Assembly (NCBI RefSeq): GCF_037176765.1 | Contig: NC_090024.1 | Span: forward strand, 241,605,071-241,669,070 | Direction of reading: 5' to 3' | Length of the DNA: 64,000 nt | Source: Anolis sagrei | Taxonomy: Eukaryota > Chordata > Lepidosauria > Squamata > Anolidae | The notes under the pieces: generated by a model | What the model was told of the DNA's origin: nothing | The model's database searches: none | The model's input: only the letters and a program-made list of their open reading frames with translations | Position numbers and translations under genes: made by a program | In this document: positions 21,870-34,512 of the stretch, piece by piece | How the letters are laid out: the number at the start of each line of letters is the position of its first letter | How positions within the stretch are numbered: the stretch's first letter is position 1

Positions 21870-22433
21870 ATGCTACCCCTCTATTCCGCTTTGGTTAGAC
21901 CACACCTGGAATATTGTGTCCACTTCTGGGCACCACAATTCAAGAGAGATATTGACAAGCTGGAATGTGTCCAGAGGAGGGCGACTAAAAGGATCACAGG
22001 TCTGGAGAACAAGCCCTATGAGGAGTGGCTTAAGGAGCTGGGCATGTTTAGCCTGAAGAAGAGAAGGCTGAGAGGAGATATGATAGCCATGTATAAATAT
22101 GTGAGAGGAAGCCACAGGGAGGAGGAGGGAGCAAGCTTCCTTTCTGCTTCCCTGGAGACTAGGACGCAATGGAACAATGGCTTCAAACTACAAGAGAGGA
22201 GATTCCATCTGAACATGAGGAAGAACTTCCTGACTGTGAGAGCCATTCGGCAGTGGAACTCTCTGCCCCGAAGTGTGGTGGAGGCTCCTTCTTTGGAAGC
22301 TTTTAAACAGAGGCTGGATGGCCATCTGTCAGGGGTGATTTGAATGCAATAGTCCTGCTTCTTGGCAGAATGAGGTTGGCCTGGATGGCCCATGAGGTCT
22401 CTTCCAATTCTTTGATTCTATGATTCTATGAAA
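21870..22433 (+). mobile_element. CR1 LINE 3' end, sense, young
   Basis: It encodes [20 protein letters not shown] through [10 protein letters not shown]-like text to GHLSGVI and ends TTTGATTCTATGATTCTATG. The coding frame is open over 157 residues. Confidence 0.92.
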
Positions 22434-22631
22434 GTGGAAAACCGTTTAAAAAAACCCTATTTTTCCTAGGAGAACATCTGGATGTTCTCAGTAAGAGAAT
22501 GGAGTTGGAGACTCTGCATGGAGCAGGGGGTTGGACTAGATGACCCATGAGACCCCTTCCAATTAACATCATGTGAAGTTACTTTGCAAATCATTCTGGC
22601 GAGAAATGCAGCCACTGTTCATAAATGCTTC

Positions 22632-22637
22632 TTTATT
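22632..22637 (-). terminator. RBCK1: Polyadenylation signal of RBCK1
   Basis: TTTATT on the + strand is AATAAA on the minus strand, 564 bases beyond the RBCK1 stop. The intervening sequence is free of repeats, as expected for a 3' UTR. It is the first canonical signal after the stop that I found. Confidence 0.55.
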
Positions 22638-23200
22638 AGGGCAAACATTGTATACACATCACGTTGGCATTTTCTGTAGTGAAACCAGAACTCCAAAATC
22701 TGGTTCTAATACTCTGTAGGGCAATTCTGATCTCGCGAGAAGGGGATTGGAAACTCATTAAGCACCCATTTTGCCCAGCTCTCAGCTAAAGGCCTCGAAG
22801 GGTGCAGGATATAATGCTGTTTGTGAAGAAGGTGAAGAGAAGAAGGCAAGTTCATGCCTCACATGGACCTTCTTTCCAAAGACTCAAAGAAGCCACTGTC
22901 TGTGAAATTTTGTTAAAATAACAACTTGCCCCAAGGAAAGGCTCCGTTTCCATCACCTGGTTCTCATGGATTGGGAAAAAGAAGGAAGGCACCTTTTGTT
23001 CATGGATGACCAGTCTGTAGGGTGTTAATGGCCTAGAATCCAAAGCACCAATTCTGGAAGTTTAATTCAGCATGGCTTCAGAAGAACCCGGTTACCCAGA
23101 GTTTAGCTTTGTCGAAAATCCAGATTTCCTTCTGGGCATCAGATCCATGGACCGAGGGAAGCAACTTGTTCATTCATTCAGAGTTCTCCTTCCAACTTCA
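22638..23200 (-). other. RBCK1: RBCK1 3' untranslated region
   Basis: Unique sequence follows the TAA at 23201-23203. The call depends on the polyadenylation signal at 22632. Confidence 0.55.
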
Positions 23201-23281
23201 TTAATGACAGTTCTGGCAATTTGGGTGGCAGGGAACGCCATTCACCTTGCAGCGGCAGCCAGCGCTGGTGTCACCCGAACC
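23201..23281 (-). CDS. RBCK1: RBCK1 terminal coding exon
   Basis: The acceptor is TTTTTGGCAG. It encodes [20 protein letters not shown] then NCQNCH and TAA, the cysteine-rich C-terminal end of HOIL-1 RING2 and its extension. Confidence 0.95.
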   Translation of the reverse strand, partial: GSGDTSAGCRCKVNGVPCHPNCQNCH

Positions 23282-26200
23282 CTGCCAAAAAGGAGGACAA
23301 CAGCAAGGGGTTACCCATAAGAAGACCCCTGTTACTGCAGAACCCATATCTACAGTTGTAAACACACACTAACATGACCTCTCTAAGAAATTGTAAGGTA
23401 TTTCAGGTGATTCTGTGGCATACTTATCCAGGAAGTTAAACTTCAAGAGTTGTGTTGGAGGACCTAACACATTCCTAAAAGTGATTCCTCTAAGTCTACT
23501 AACACAATTCAATATTATGCTGGAATAGGAAGGGAGGTGAGGCGAGGGAAAGAGACTATTTCCTTTTGAAAAACCTCTTTGCTGCCTTAAACTGATTCAG
23601 TTTCTTCTTTTATATTGGCAGGGACTTTCTGTGTGCTGTTAAACCTTTGTACTTTATATCATAGGCAATGAAACACTCTTGTGTATAACAAAGTAACACA
23701 GTTTATTTATAACTTCTGGCTCCAACGCTTGTGGTTACATTTGTGTTTTGTTGCAATCTTGAGGCTTACAGTCAGTATTATTTACTTGGCTAACTTTTCT
23801 GAATAAACTATCAATGTTTCACATTCACAAACATGTTACTTGCTTTACACACTCTTAGCTGAATTATATTCTGAACTAAGGCAACACTAGCCTTCTTTAT
23901 GTTCCTTAAAACTCGAGCTCTATTTAAGTGTTTCTCTATATCAGAAGTCTGATATAGAGAAATAACTGCTTATTTCTATCAAGCACTCAAAAACCAACTC
24001 TCCTCTTCACACACAGATCCCTAACTGTCATTTTCAAACTCCCTCACTCTAACTGCCTCTTTCAGAACCTTGGCTCCGCCCCTTTGGAATGTTAATCTCT
24101 GCTCCCCCCAACTGACATTTTGGCCTAGCAGCCTTTTCAAATCCTGGGCCTAAACTAATCTGCATATGACCAATTGGCTTCACATATGCAAATGAATCCT
24201 ATATCTGCTGTTGCTACCCTGTCTGTACTTATTCTTCCCTATCTGCCATATGTAAACATAGAGCTATACATCAAAACTTTAACATAGAGTAGCAATTTCA
24301 CTACAGGAGGTAATTCAGTGGCATCTGATTGTATCTATAGTTTCACATAACCACAATCTGCATTGAAATGTATCCCCTATGGATACGAGATCTTACTATA
24401 ATGCGAAGTTACCACAAGGCTATCGTATTTAATTGCATAATAGTCACACTTTTTCCCCTTCAAAAAAAGCGGGTGCGACTGTTATGCGGTGAAAAATGGG
24501 AAGCCTATGGGGCCTTCCCTAGCTGGCAGACCTCATAGGCATCCTCTGTCTACATGGTCTCCTTCAGCTTCCGAATATTCCACCTAAACATTGGGAAGAA
24601 GAGCTGTTTGACAGTAGAATATTTGCTTTGGAGTCCAGTGGAGTCTCCTTTTCGTGAAGCTTTTAAATCAGAGGCTGGTTGGCCATCTGTTGAGAATTGT
24701 GTCTTCCTTCCTGGCAGAATGGGGTTGGACTAGATGGGTTTTGGGGTCTCTTCGAACTCTAGGATTTCATGTCAAAGACTTCCAAAGCCATACAATCGAC
24801 AATGATTTAGGAAGTATGTGCTCTTAACGCAACTCATTAGGCTTTGTCCATAGGGGCACTATAACTCCCCATTTAGATGAGGGCCACATCCCACTATCTA
24901 CTTGGTTAGTACATACCGCTGGGCCCCAGCGTGGGCCTTTGGTCACCCAGCAGATCTCTGTGTGGCAAACAGTGCATCGAATCCAGTCGCAGCCATCTTT
25001 CTTTTGGACGATGATCTTGCAGGTGGGGCAGTACATGGCCTCCCCATTTTGCACCATTTTCTGAAAGGGAAGAAAGACAACATTAGCTAAATTTCTTTCA
25101 AATGCAAGTGGAGGAGGTGACCTGGGGTCTATAAAGATGCGCTGATACTTTTCCATGCAATGCTACTAAGAAACCTCTTTCCCATCTTCTGTTGGTGCAA
25201 CTTAGCTTTTCATTTATCCCTGGCCAAACTTTCCCATTTGTTAGTTTTGAAACCAGGTTTTGTTCTCAAAGATATGATCTACTCTTCTCAGTCTGATGTT
25301 CTTCCTAAATTATGAGTGCAACCTCTCTTCCATCATCCAAGCCATGTATAAAAACCTTGAACGATTCCGAAACGGAGCCCTTTTCTCACCAGCAACATCT
25401 CTGTGGTCTGCTGCGCAGCTTGGTCGTTCTGCGCCCGGATCTGGAGATCATCTTGGTACTCCTTGCAATTCATGTTTTCGTGGATCGCCTGCAGAGAAAA
25501 CACTGTTGGGATTCCAGCTCTGCACCTCCCATGTCCTGGTTATTAAACACTTTTTCGTGGGCTCAACCTGTGGAGCATTCATGCACCTTCTTAGCAATAT
25601 CGAGAAGATTTTCCTAATATCTTTAGATCAGCAGAAGACAAACTTGCACTGTCCTCAATTTGACATCCTTTCAGATATTTAAACATGGCAGAAACAGAAG
25701 AAAGGCCTGCCTCAGGGGAGCATGCTTGTTCCATCCATGTTCAACATTTACACAAATGACCAGCCACTGCCAGAAGGGACAGAGAGCTTCATCAATGCTG
25801 ATGATCGTGCCATTACTGCTCAAGCAGGGAGCTTTGAGATGGTTAAACAGAAGCTCTCCGAAGCTCTAGGTGCTCTTACTGCCTATTACAGGGAAAACCA
25901 GCTGATCCCTAACCCATCTAAAACCCAGACATGTGCCTTTCACCTTAAATACAGAGAAGCATCCCGAGCTCTGAAGATCACCTGGGAAGGAATCCCACTG
26001 GAGCATTGCAGCACACCCAAATACCTGGGAGTCACTCTGGACCATGCTCTTACCTACAAGAAGCATTGCCTGAACATCAAGCAAAAAGTGAGTGCTAGAA
26101 ACAATATCATACGAAAGCTGACTGGCACAACCTGGGGATCACAACCAGACACAGTGAAGACATCTGCCCTTGCACTATGCTACTCTGCTTCTGAGTACGC

Positions 26201-27638
26201 ATGCCTAATGTGGAACACATGTCACCAGGCTAAAACAGTGGATGTGGCTCTTAATGAGACATGCCGCATTATCACAGGTTGTCTGCACCCTACACCACTG
26301 GAGAAATTACATTGTTTAGCCATTATTGCACCACCTGACATCCGCCGGGGAGTAGAAGCCAATAGTGAAAGGGCCAAGGCAGTGACATCTCCGGACCATT
26401 CCTGTCTAGATATCAGTCAGCACGCCAATGCCTTAAATAAAAAAAGAGCTTTCTAAGTTCTACAGAGATACTCACAGGAACACCTCAGCAAGCAAGAGTC
26501 CAAAAATGGCAGGCTAAAACCCAGAACCTCAATTTATGGCTGATACCAAATGAGAGACGTCTTCCTGGGTACACGGAAGACTGGGTGACTTGGAAGGCAC
26601 TGAACAGGCTGTGCTCTGGGACCACGAGATGCAGAGCCAACCTTAAGAAATGGGGCCACAAAGTGGAATCCACGACATGCGAGTGTGGAGAAGAGCAAAC
26701 CACTGACCACCTGCTGCAATGCAACCTGAGCCCTGCCACATACAAAATGGAGGACCTTCTTGCGGCAACACCTGAGGCACTCCAAGTGGCCAGATACTGG
26801 TCAAAGGGCATTTAATAGAATGCCAAGTTTGCAAGCTTTGTTTTTTAAAAATACATTAACTGTACCCTTGCTTCACTCCTGATACGATAAATAACAAAGC
26901 AAAAGACAAACTTGCACTGTCCTCAATATGACATCCTTTCAGATATTTCAACATGGCTCTCATTTCTGCTCTCAACTGTCCCTTCTCCAAGCTAAACATA
27001 TCCAGAACTCTAAGATGCTTCTCAGAGGGATTCATGGTTTCCAGACCGTTGACCACTTTGGTCATCCTTCTCTGGACACTTTCCAACTTGTCCATCTCCT
27101 CCTTGAATTATGATGCCCAGAACTGGACACAGTCATATTCCAGGTGAGGTCTGACCAAAGCAGAATGGAGTGGGACTATGACTTCCTTCGATCTAGACCC
27201 TACCCTCCTTTTGATGAAGACTAGAATCACACTGTTTCTATAGCTGCCACATCACACTAGAGTAGTTCCCATTTTAAGTCTTTATTGTTGTGTCCTGGCT
27301 CCATCCCGCTCTAAGTAGCTCAAGGTAGCCTTCAAACCTATCCGATGCATTGCTCATCACCAAATAGGTAGACTCAGGGCGCATCTGTACTGTGCAATTA
27401 ATGCAATTTGATACCTTGTATAACCAGCTACTGGAACTGAATTGCCTGCAGCAATAGTCTCAGTAGAATTAGTTGTTTGGGGCTCAATACTACCACTGGA
27501 TATGAGGGATGCTGGACTCCGTCTGCTTTGGTCAAAACAGTCCAAGAAAAATATTGCACAAGCTGAAAGGTGTCCAGAGAAGCACGACCAAAGCAGTCAA
27601 AGATCTGGAAGCTAAGGATCCCTCTGAGAAGTGGCTTA

Positions 27639-27735
<97 letters not shown>

Positions 27736-30164
27736 AATGCGCTGTGTATAATGAACACCCTAAAAACAAAAGAACCAATGAACGAAATCACACCAAATTT
27801 GGCAACAAAGCGTCTCACTACACAAGGAGTGATCATCACTTAAAAATTATGATTTTGTCATTTGGGAGCTGTAGTTGCTGGGATTTATAGTTCACCTACC
27901 ATCAAAGAGCATTCTGAACTCCACCAACAATGGAATTGAAACAAACTTGGCACACAAGACTCCCCTGACCAACAGAAAACACTAGAAGGGTTTGGTGGGC
28001 ATTGACCTTGGGTTTTGGAGTTGTAGTTCACCTACGACCAGAGAGCACTGTGGACTCAACCAATGATGGATCTGAACCAAACTTGGCATGAATACTCAAT
28101 ATGCCCAAATATAAACACATATGGAGTTTGGGGGAAATAGACCTTGACATTCGGGAGTTGTAGTTACTGGGATTTATAGTTCACCTACAATCAAGGAGCA
28201 TTCTGAACCCTACCAACGATAGAATTGGGGCAAACTTCCCACACAGAACCCTCATGACCACCAGAAAGTACTGTGTTTTCTGGTAGCCTTTGGTGACCCT
28301 TCTGACACCCCCTCGCAATCCCCCCCTTAAGGGGTCCCAAACCCCAGTTTGATAAATGCTGCCTTAAGGCCATCCAGTCCAACTCCCTTCACCAGGGCAA
28401 GAAAACATAATGAAAGCCCTCCTGACAAAGGGCCATCCAGCCATTCACACACACACATATATGTATATGCCAGATGCTGTATCAAAGATTTGAAAGGGAC
28501 CCCTAAAGAAGGACAATAATATGTGGCATGTTCCAGAGTAGGCAAACCAGACAATCTCCACATCAACACTGGCAAAGAAACAGCAAGAAATACTGTTTAT
28601 CCGCAAGCATAAAGACATTACATATATTAGATACCAACACTTTCTCGTTACTTTATTTTCCAGATCACCAGACTGGGCCACAGCAACGCGTAGCAGGGGA
28701 CCACTAGTTTATTTATAGAAATCTAGGTATGTTTAGCCTAGATGAGAGAAAGTTGAGAGGGGACATGGTAGCCATGTTTAGATAATTGAAGGGATGTCAC
28801 ATTGGGGAGGGCAGCATGTTTGTTTTCTGTTGCTCTGGAGACTAGGACACAATGGAACCATAGATTCAAATAGCATAAAAATATATTTCATTGAAACATT
28901 AAGAAGGACTTCATGACAGTAAGAACTATTTGGCAGTGAAATATGCACCTCACCTGGCAGAGCAGGCAGTTCACTTTCAGGCAGACAGGGCAAGGGAACT
29001 CGTTGACGTCGTCCTCATAGAAGCACCAACCTCGGCAGTCCGTGGTTTTGCAGTGGTAGCTGGAGCGGCTGCGGTTTTCGGCAACGGAAATGCCCAGGTC
29101 CAAAAAGCGCTGGTACTCCGCTTCGCTCAAGAGCTGTGGGATCAAAACATGGGAGCATCTCAGAGTAAATTCCCAATTCTTTGGCTACAGAACTACTTCT
29201 GAGTTAACATCTGCACTGTAGAACAAATGTAGCTTGACATCCCTTGCAACCCCCATGGCCCAGTGCTATGGAAATATAAGAACTGAAATCTGGTGACACA
29301 CTAGCAATATTCAACACTGGCTAGAATCATAGAATTAAAGAGTTGGAAGAGACCTGGTGGGCCATCCACTCCAACCCCATTCTGTCAAGAAGCAGGAATA
29401 TTGCATTCAAATCACCCCTGACAGATGGCCATCCAGCCTGTTTAAAAGCTTCCAAAGAAGAAGCCTCCACCACACTCCGGGGCAGAGAGTTCCACTGCTG
29501 AACGGCTCTCACAGTCAGGAAGTTCTGCCTCATGTTCAGATGGAATCTCCTCTCTTGTAGTTTGAAGCCATTGTTCCATTGCGTCCTAGTCTCCAGGGAA
29601 GCAGAACACAAGAGTGCTCCCTCCTCCTCCCTGTGGCTTCCTCTCACATATTTATACATGGCTATCATATCTCCTCTCAGCCTTCTCTTCTTCAGGCTAA
29701 ACATGCCCAGCTCCTTAAGCCGCTCCTCATAGGGCTTGTTCTCCAGACCCTTGATCATTTTAGTCGCCCTCCTCTGGACACATTCCAGCTTATCAATATC
29801 TCTCTTGAATTGTGGTGCCCAGAATTGGACACAGGCTCTTCGACTTAGAAATGGAGATGCACACCAGAGTCCCAGAGTTGGACACAACTAGACTTAATGT
29901 CAAGGGGAAACCTTTACCTTTACATGATTTTAGGGGTTTTTAGATATTTGTTTTTTTAAGAATCTTAATTCCAGTTTAATCTAAATTGTATTGTTTTTGT
30001 TGTTGTAAGCCACGTTGAGTCTCATTTGAAGAGAGAGGAAAGTGGGACATAAATATAATAACAATAGTAATAATAGTAAAAATAGTTCTCCGGATTCCAC
30101 AGCATTCAGCCATGGCAGTTAATGTCATGTCAAACTGCATTCATTCCACAGTGTAGATTGCAAC

Positions 30165-30205
<41 letters not shown>

Positions 30206-30539
30206 GGGTTGTTGTAGGTTTTTTCAGGCTGTATGGCCATTGTCCAGAGGCATTCTCTCCTGACGTTTCGCCTGCATCTATGGCAAGCATCCTCAGAGGT
30301 AGTGAGGTCTGTTGGAACTAGGAAAAAGGGGTTTATATATCTGTGGAATGTATATAAACCCCTTTTTCACAGATATATAAACCCAATTTTCCTAGTTCCA
30401 ACAGACCTCACTTCCTCTGAGGATGCTTGCCATAGATGAAGGTGAAACGTCAGGAGAGAATGCCTCTAGACAATGGCCATACAGCCTGAAAAAACCTACA
30501 ACAACCCAGTGATTCCGGCCATGAAAGCCTTCGACAATA

Positions 30540-30585
<46 letters not shown>

Positions 30586-33500
30586 GATTGCTTGAAGCTC
30601 ACTAATTCATTGATTCAGTGATTGACTGTTTGAAACTCTGGAGCTGCTTCAAATAACCTTGGTTCATGCCCACATCTGGTCTGGAGATGGGAAGCATTAG
30701 AGACCCATGTTGGACCTCTGCATCCACGGTGCTTTCACAGCCTTTTAAGGAAGGGTCTGCAAGAAATGAAGCTCCTCTTGGGCCACTTACCGCCTTGATC
30801 TCCCGCTCCAGAAGCTGCGACGGACAGGAGTATTTCTCATCAATGTAAGGGCATCGAACTTCTGGCTCCTGGCTGTTCAGGATGGTCCCTCTCAGGCAAT
30901 CCCTGCATATAGATAGTGGCAGAAATGCAGGAAATGCTTAGGTGGCAATGCAAGATAGGGTCTTCTCGGTGGTTACAAACGGGGAAAACAGGCCAGGATT
31001 TACCACAATCCATCCTCTATCTGGCAGCTTCCTAGTACGTTGGACGGACTATAACTCCCATCATTCTCAACCCATCTTGGGAGGTGCAATCCAACTAATC
31101 AGAAACTGCTCCCCTTCATACCCACAAATGTATTAGCTTGGAAATCAGTGGTTCTGACATGAGGAGCAAAAGAAAGTGAATTGATTTTGGATTTTAATCC
31201 GAACCAAGGTGGGGAAGACTATATCTCAAACAAGAGTCAGCATCTTGGAGATAGTCTTTAAAGTTCAGAATGAATCCCAGAGCAATTTTGCTCCCTTTCC
31301 CCAGCCCTGGAGCCAAGAGTTGCCCACTGTATACGGATGCTGGAAGGTTAGTTGGGTTGTACTCCAACTCCCATAGTTTCAGTTCATAGAATCATAGAAT
31401 CATAGAATCAAAGAGTTGGAAGAGACCTCATGGGCCATCCAGTCCAACCCCACTCTGCCAAGAAGCAGGAGTATTGCATTCAAATCACCCCTGACAGATG
31501 GCCATCCAGCCTCTGTTTAAAAGCTTCCAAAGAAGGAGCCTCCACCACACTCCAGGGCAGAGATGTTTGATTAATGCTAAAACACATCTCTCCAGTGGTC
31601 CGTGGGGCACCCCCAAGAAAGGCCCTGCTACAGAGCTTACTTGCAGAAGACGTGCAGGCATTCTCTTAAGGTCACCCCTTCGCCAGCCTCCAGGCCCACG
31701 AAGCAGATGGGACACTCCACCCCTTCGTCGGACGGCACCAAGCTCTGCCCGTCCAGCTGCAGGAGCTCTTGGTAGTTCTTCTGCTTCTGCTGCTCCTTGG
31801 CCTGAGTCAGGAAAGACAGAAAGGGCAAGCTGAGAGGTGCAGAACAAAGGGATTTGTTTGCCTAACATCTTTGTATCCAAGGTTGGCCCTTGCAGAAGTG
31901 GGAAAATGTCAATTAAAAAACCTGAGAGAACACCCTAAATTTATTTATTTCTCGTGTCATCTGCAACCAGAACATTGTATTACATTTCTAACAGAACAAA
32001 ACAAGCAAACAGATAAAAAAAACACAAAGTTTGCAAACTTGGCATTCTATTAAATGTCCTTTGACCAGTATCTGGCCACTTGGAGTGCCTCTGGTGTTGC
32101 TGCAAGAAGGTCCTCCATGGTGCATGTGGCAGGGCTCAGGTTGCATTGCAGCAGGTGGTCAGTGGTTTGTTCTTCTCCACACTCGCATGTCGAGGATTCC
32201 ACTTGGTAGCCCCATTTCTTGAGGTTAGGGCTCTGCATCTCGTGGTGCCAGAGCGCAGTCTGTTCAGCGCCTTCCAAGTCGCCCAGTCTTCTGTGTGCCC
32301 AGGGGGAGTCTCTCATCTGGTATCACCCACGGATTGAGTTGCTGGGTTTGAGCCTGCCACTTTTGGACTCTCGCTTGCTGAGGTGTTCCAGCGAGTGTCT
32401 CTGTAGATCTAAGAAAACTATTTCTTGATTTAAGTCGTTGACGTGCTGGCTGATACCCAAACAAGAGATGAGCTGGAAATGTCTCTGCCTTGGTCCTTTC
32501 ACTACTGGCTGCTACTTCCCAGCGGATGTCAGGTGGTGCAATACCGGCTAAGCAGTGTAATTTCTCCAGTGGTGTAGGGTGCAGACACCCCGTGATAATG
32601 CGGCATGTCTCATTAAGAGCCACATCCACTGTTTTAGTGTGGTGAGATGTGTTCCACACTGGGCATGCATACTCAGCAGCAGAGTAGCATAGCGTAAGGG
32701 CAGATGTCTTCACTGTGTCTGGTTGTGATCCCCAGGTTGTGCCAGTCAGCTTTCGTATGATATTGTTTCTAGCACCCACTTTTTGCTGGATATCCAGACA
32801 GTGCTTCTTGTAGGTCAGAGCACGGTCCAATGTGACTCCCAGGTATTTGGGTGTGTTGCAATGCTCCAGTGGGATTCCTTCCCAGGTGATCCTCAGAGCT
32901 CGGGATGCTTGTCTGTTCTTAAGGTGAAAAGGCACATGAAAGGCACCCTAAATGAGGCATGGGCAAACTTGGGCCCTCCAGGAATGGCCCAGGTTAGGAC
33001 TTGGATGGAAGAATGTCAATGGGTGCTAAGCAGGGCCAGCCCAGATTCAGACTTGGATGGGAAACCACCACTGCTTGCTACACAGGAATGGCCCTGGTTC
33101 GGAATGAATGAGAGACCACCCAAGACCAATAAGCATGGATGGCCCCGGTTCGGATTTAGATGGGAGAACGTCAATGAGTGCTAAGCAAGGCTGATTCAGG
33201 TTTAGACTTAGATGGGAGACCACCAATGGGCGCTAAGCAGGGCCAGCCCAGATTCAGACTTAGATGGGAGACCACCAATGGGCGCTAAGCAGGGCCAGCC
33301 CAGATTCAGACTTGGATGGGAAACCACCACTGCATGCTAAGCAGGGATGGCCCTGGTTCGGAATGAATGGGAGTCCGCCCAAGACTGAGAAGAATGGACG
33401 GCCCTGGTTCGGACTTGGATGGGAGAACGTCAATGAATGCTAAGCAGGGCAGATTCAGATTTAGACTTAGATGGAAGACCACCAATCGGCGCTAAGCAGG

Positions 33501-34305
33501 GCCAGCCCAGATTCAGACTTGGATGGGAAACCACCACTGCATGCTAAGCAGGGATGGCCCTGGTTTGGAATGAATAGGAGACCACCCAAGATCAATAAGT
33601 ATGGACGGCCCCGGTTTGGATTTAGATGGGAGAACGTCAATGAATGCTAAGCAGGGCTGACTCAGATTTAGACTTAGATGGAAGACCACTAATCGGCGCT
33701 AAGCAGGGCCAGCCCAGATTCAGACTTGGATGGGAAACCACCACTGCATGCTAAGCAGGGATGGCCCTGGTTTGGAATGAATGGGTGACTGCCCAAGACT
33801 GATAAGAATGGACGGCCCCAATTCGGACTTGGATGGGAGAACGTCAATGAATGCTAAGCAGGGCAGATTCAGATTTAGACTTAGATGAAAGCACCAATCG
33901 GCGCCAAGCAGGGCCAGCCCAGATTCAGACTTGGATGGGAAACCACCACTGAGTGCTAAGCAGGGATGGCCCTGGTTCTGAATGAATGGGAGACCGCCCA
34001 AGACTGATAAGAATGAATGGCCCCGGTTCGAACTTGGATGGGAGAATGTCAATGAGTGCTAAGCAGGGCCGATCCAGGTTTAGACTTCAATGGGAGACCC
34101 CCAATTGGTGCAAAGCAGGTCCAGACCAGTTTCGGACTTGGATGGGAAACAGCCACTGGGTGCTAAGCAGGAATTGTGGGAGTTGAAATCCAAAACACCT
34201 GGAGGACCAAAGTTTGCCCATGGATGCTTTAACAGGTTAGAGAGCTGGGCCAAAACTAACAGAATGAAGTTTTACAATACTACCAGAGGAAATAAAATGC
34301 ATAGA

Positions 34306-34345
<40 letters not shown>

Positions 34346-34467
34346 TGAAACACAACAAAATGAGTCCACAGCAGACACTCTGCTGGCTGTTGTATTGGAT
34401 CACACGTCAGACACTTCCCAAGTGTCTAGGACTGTGTGATGTATGGGCGAATGATGTGTGCAGATTG

Positions 34468-34512
<45 letters not shown>

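Noticed and set aside
32985-34170. A functional 5S rRNA gene
   Set aside because: Only the internal control region is repeated. The 5' stem, the 3' end and a T-run terminator in place are missing.
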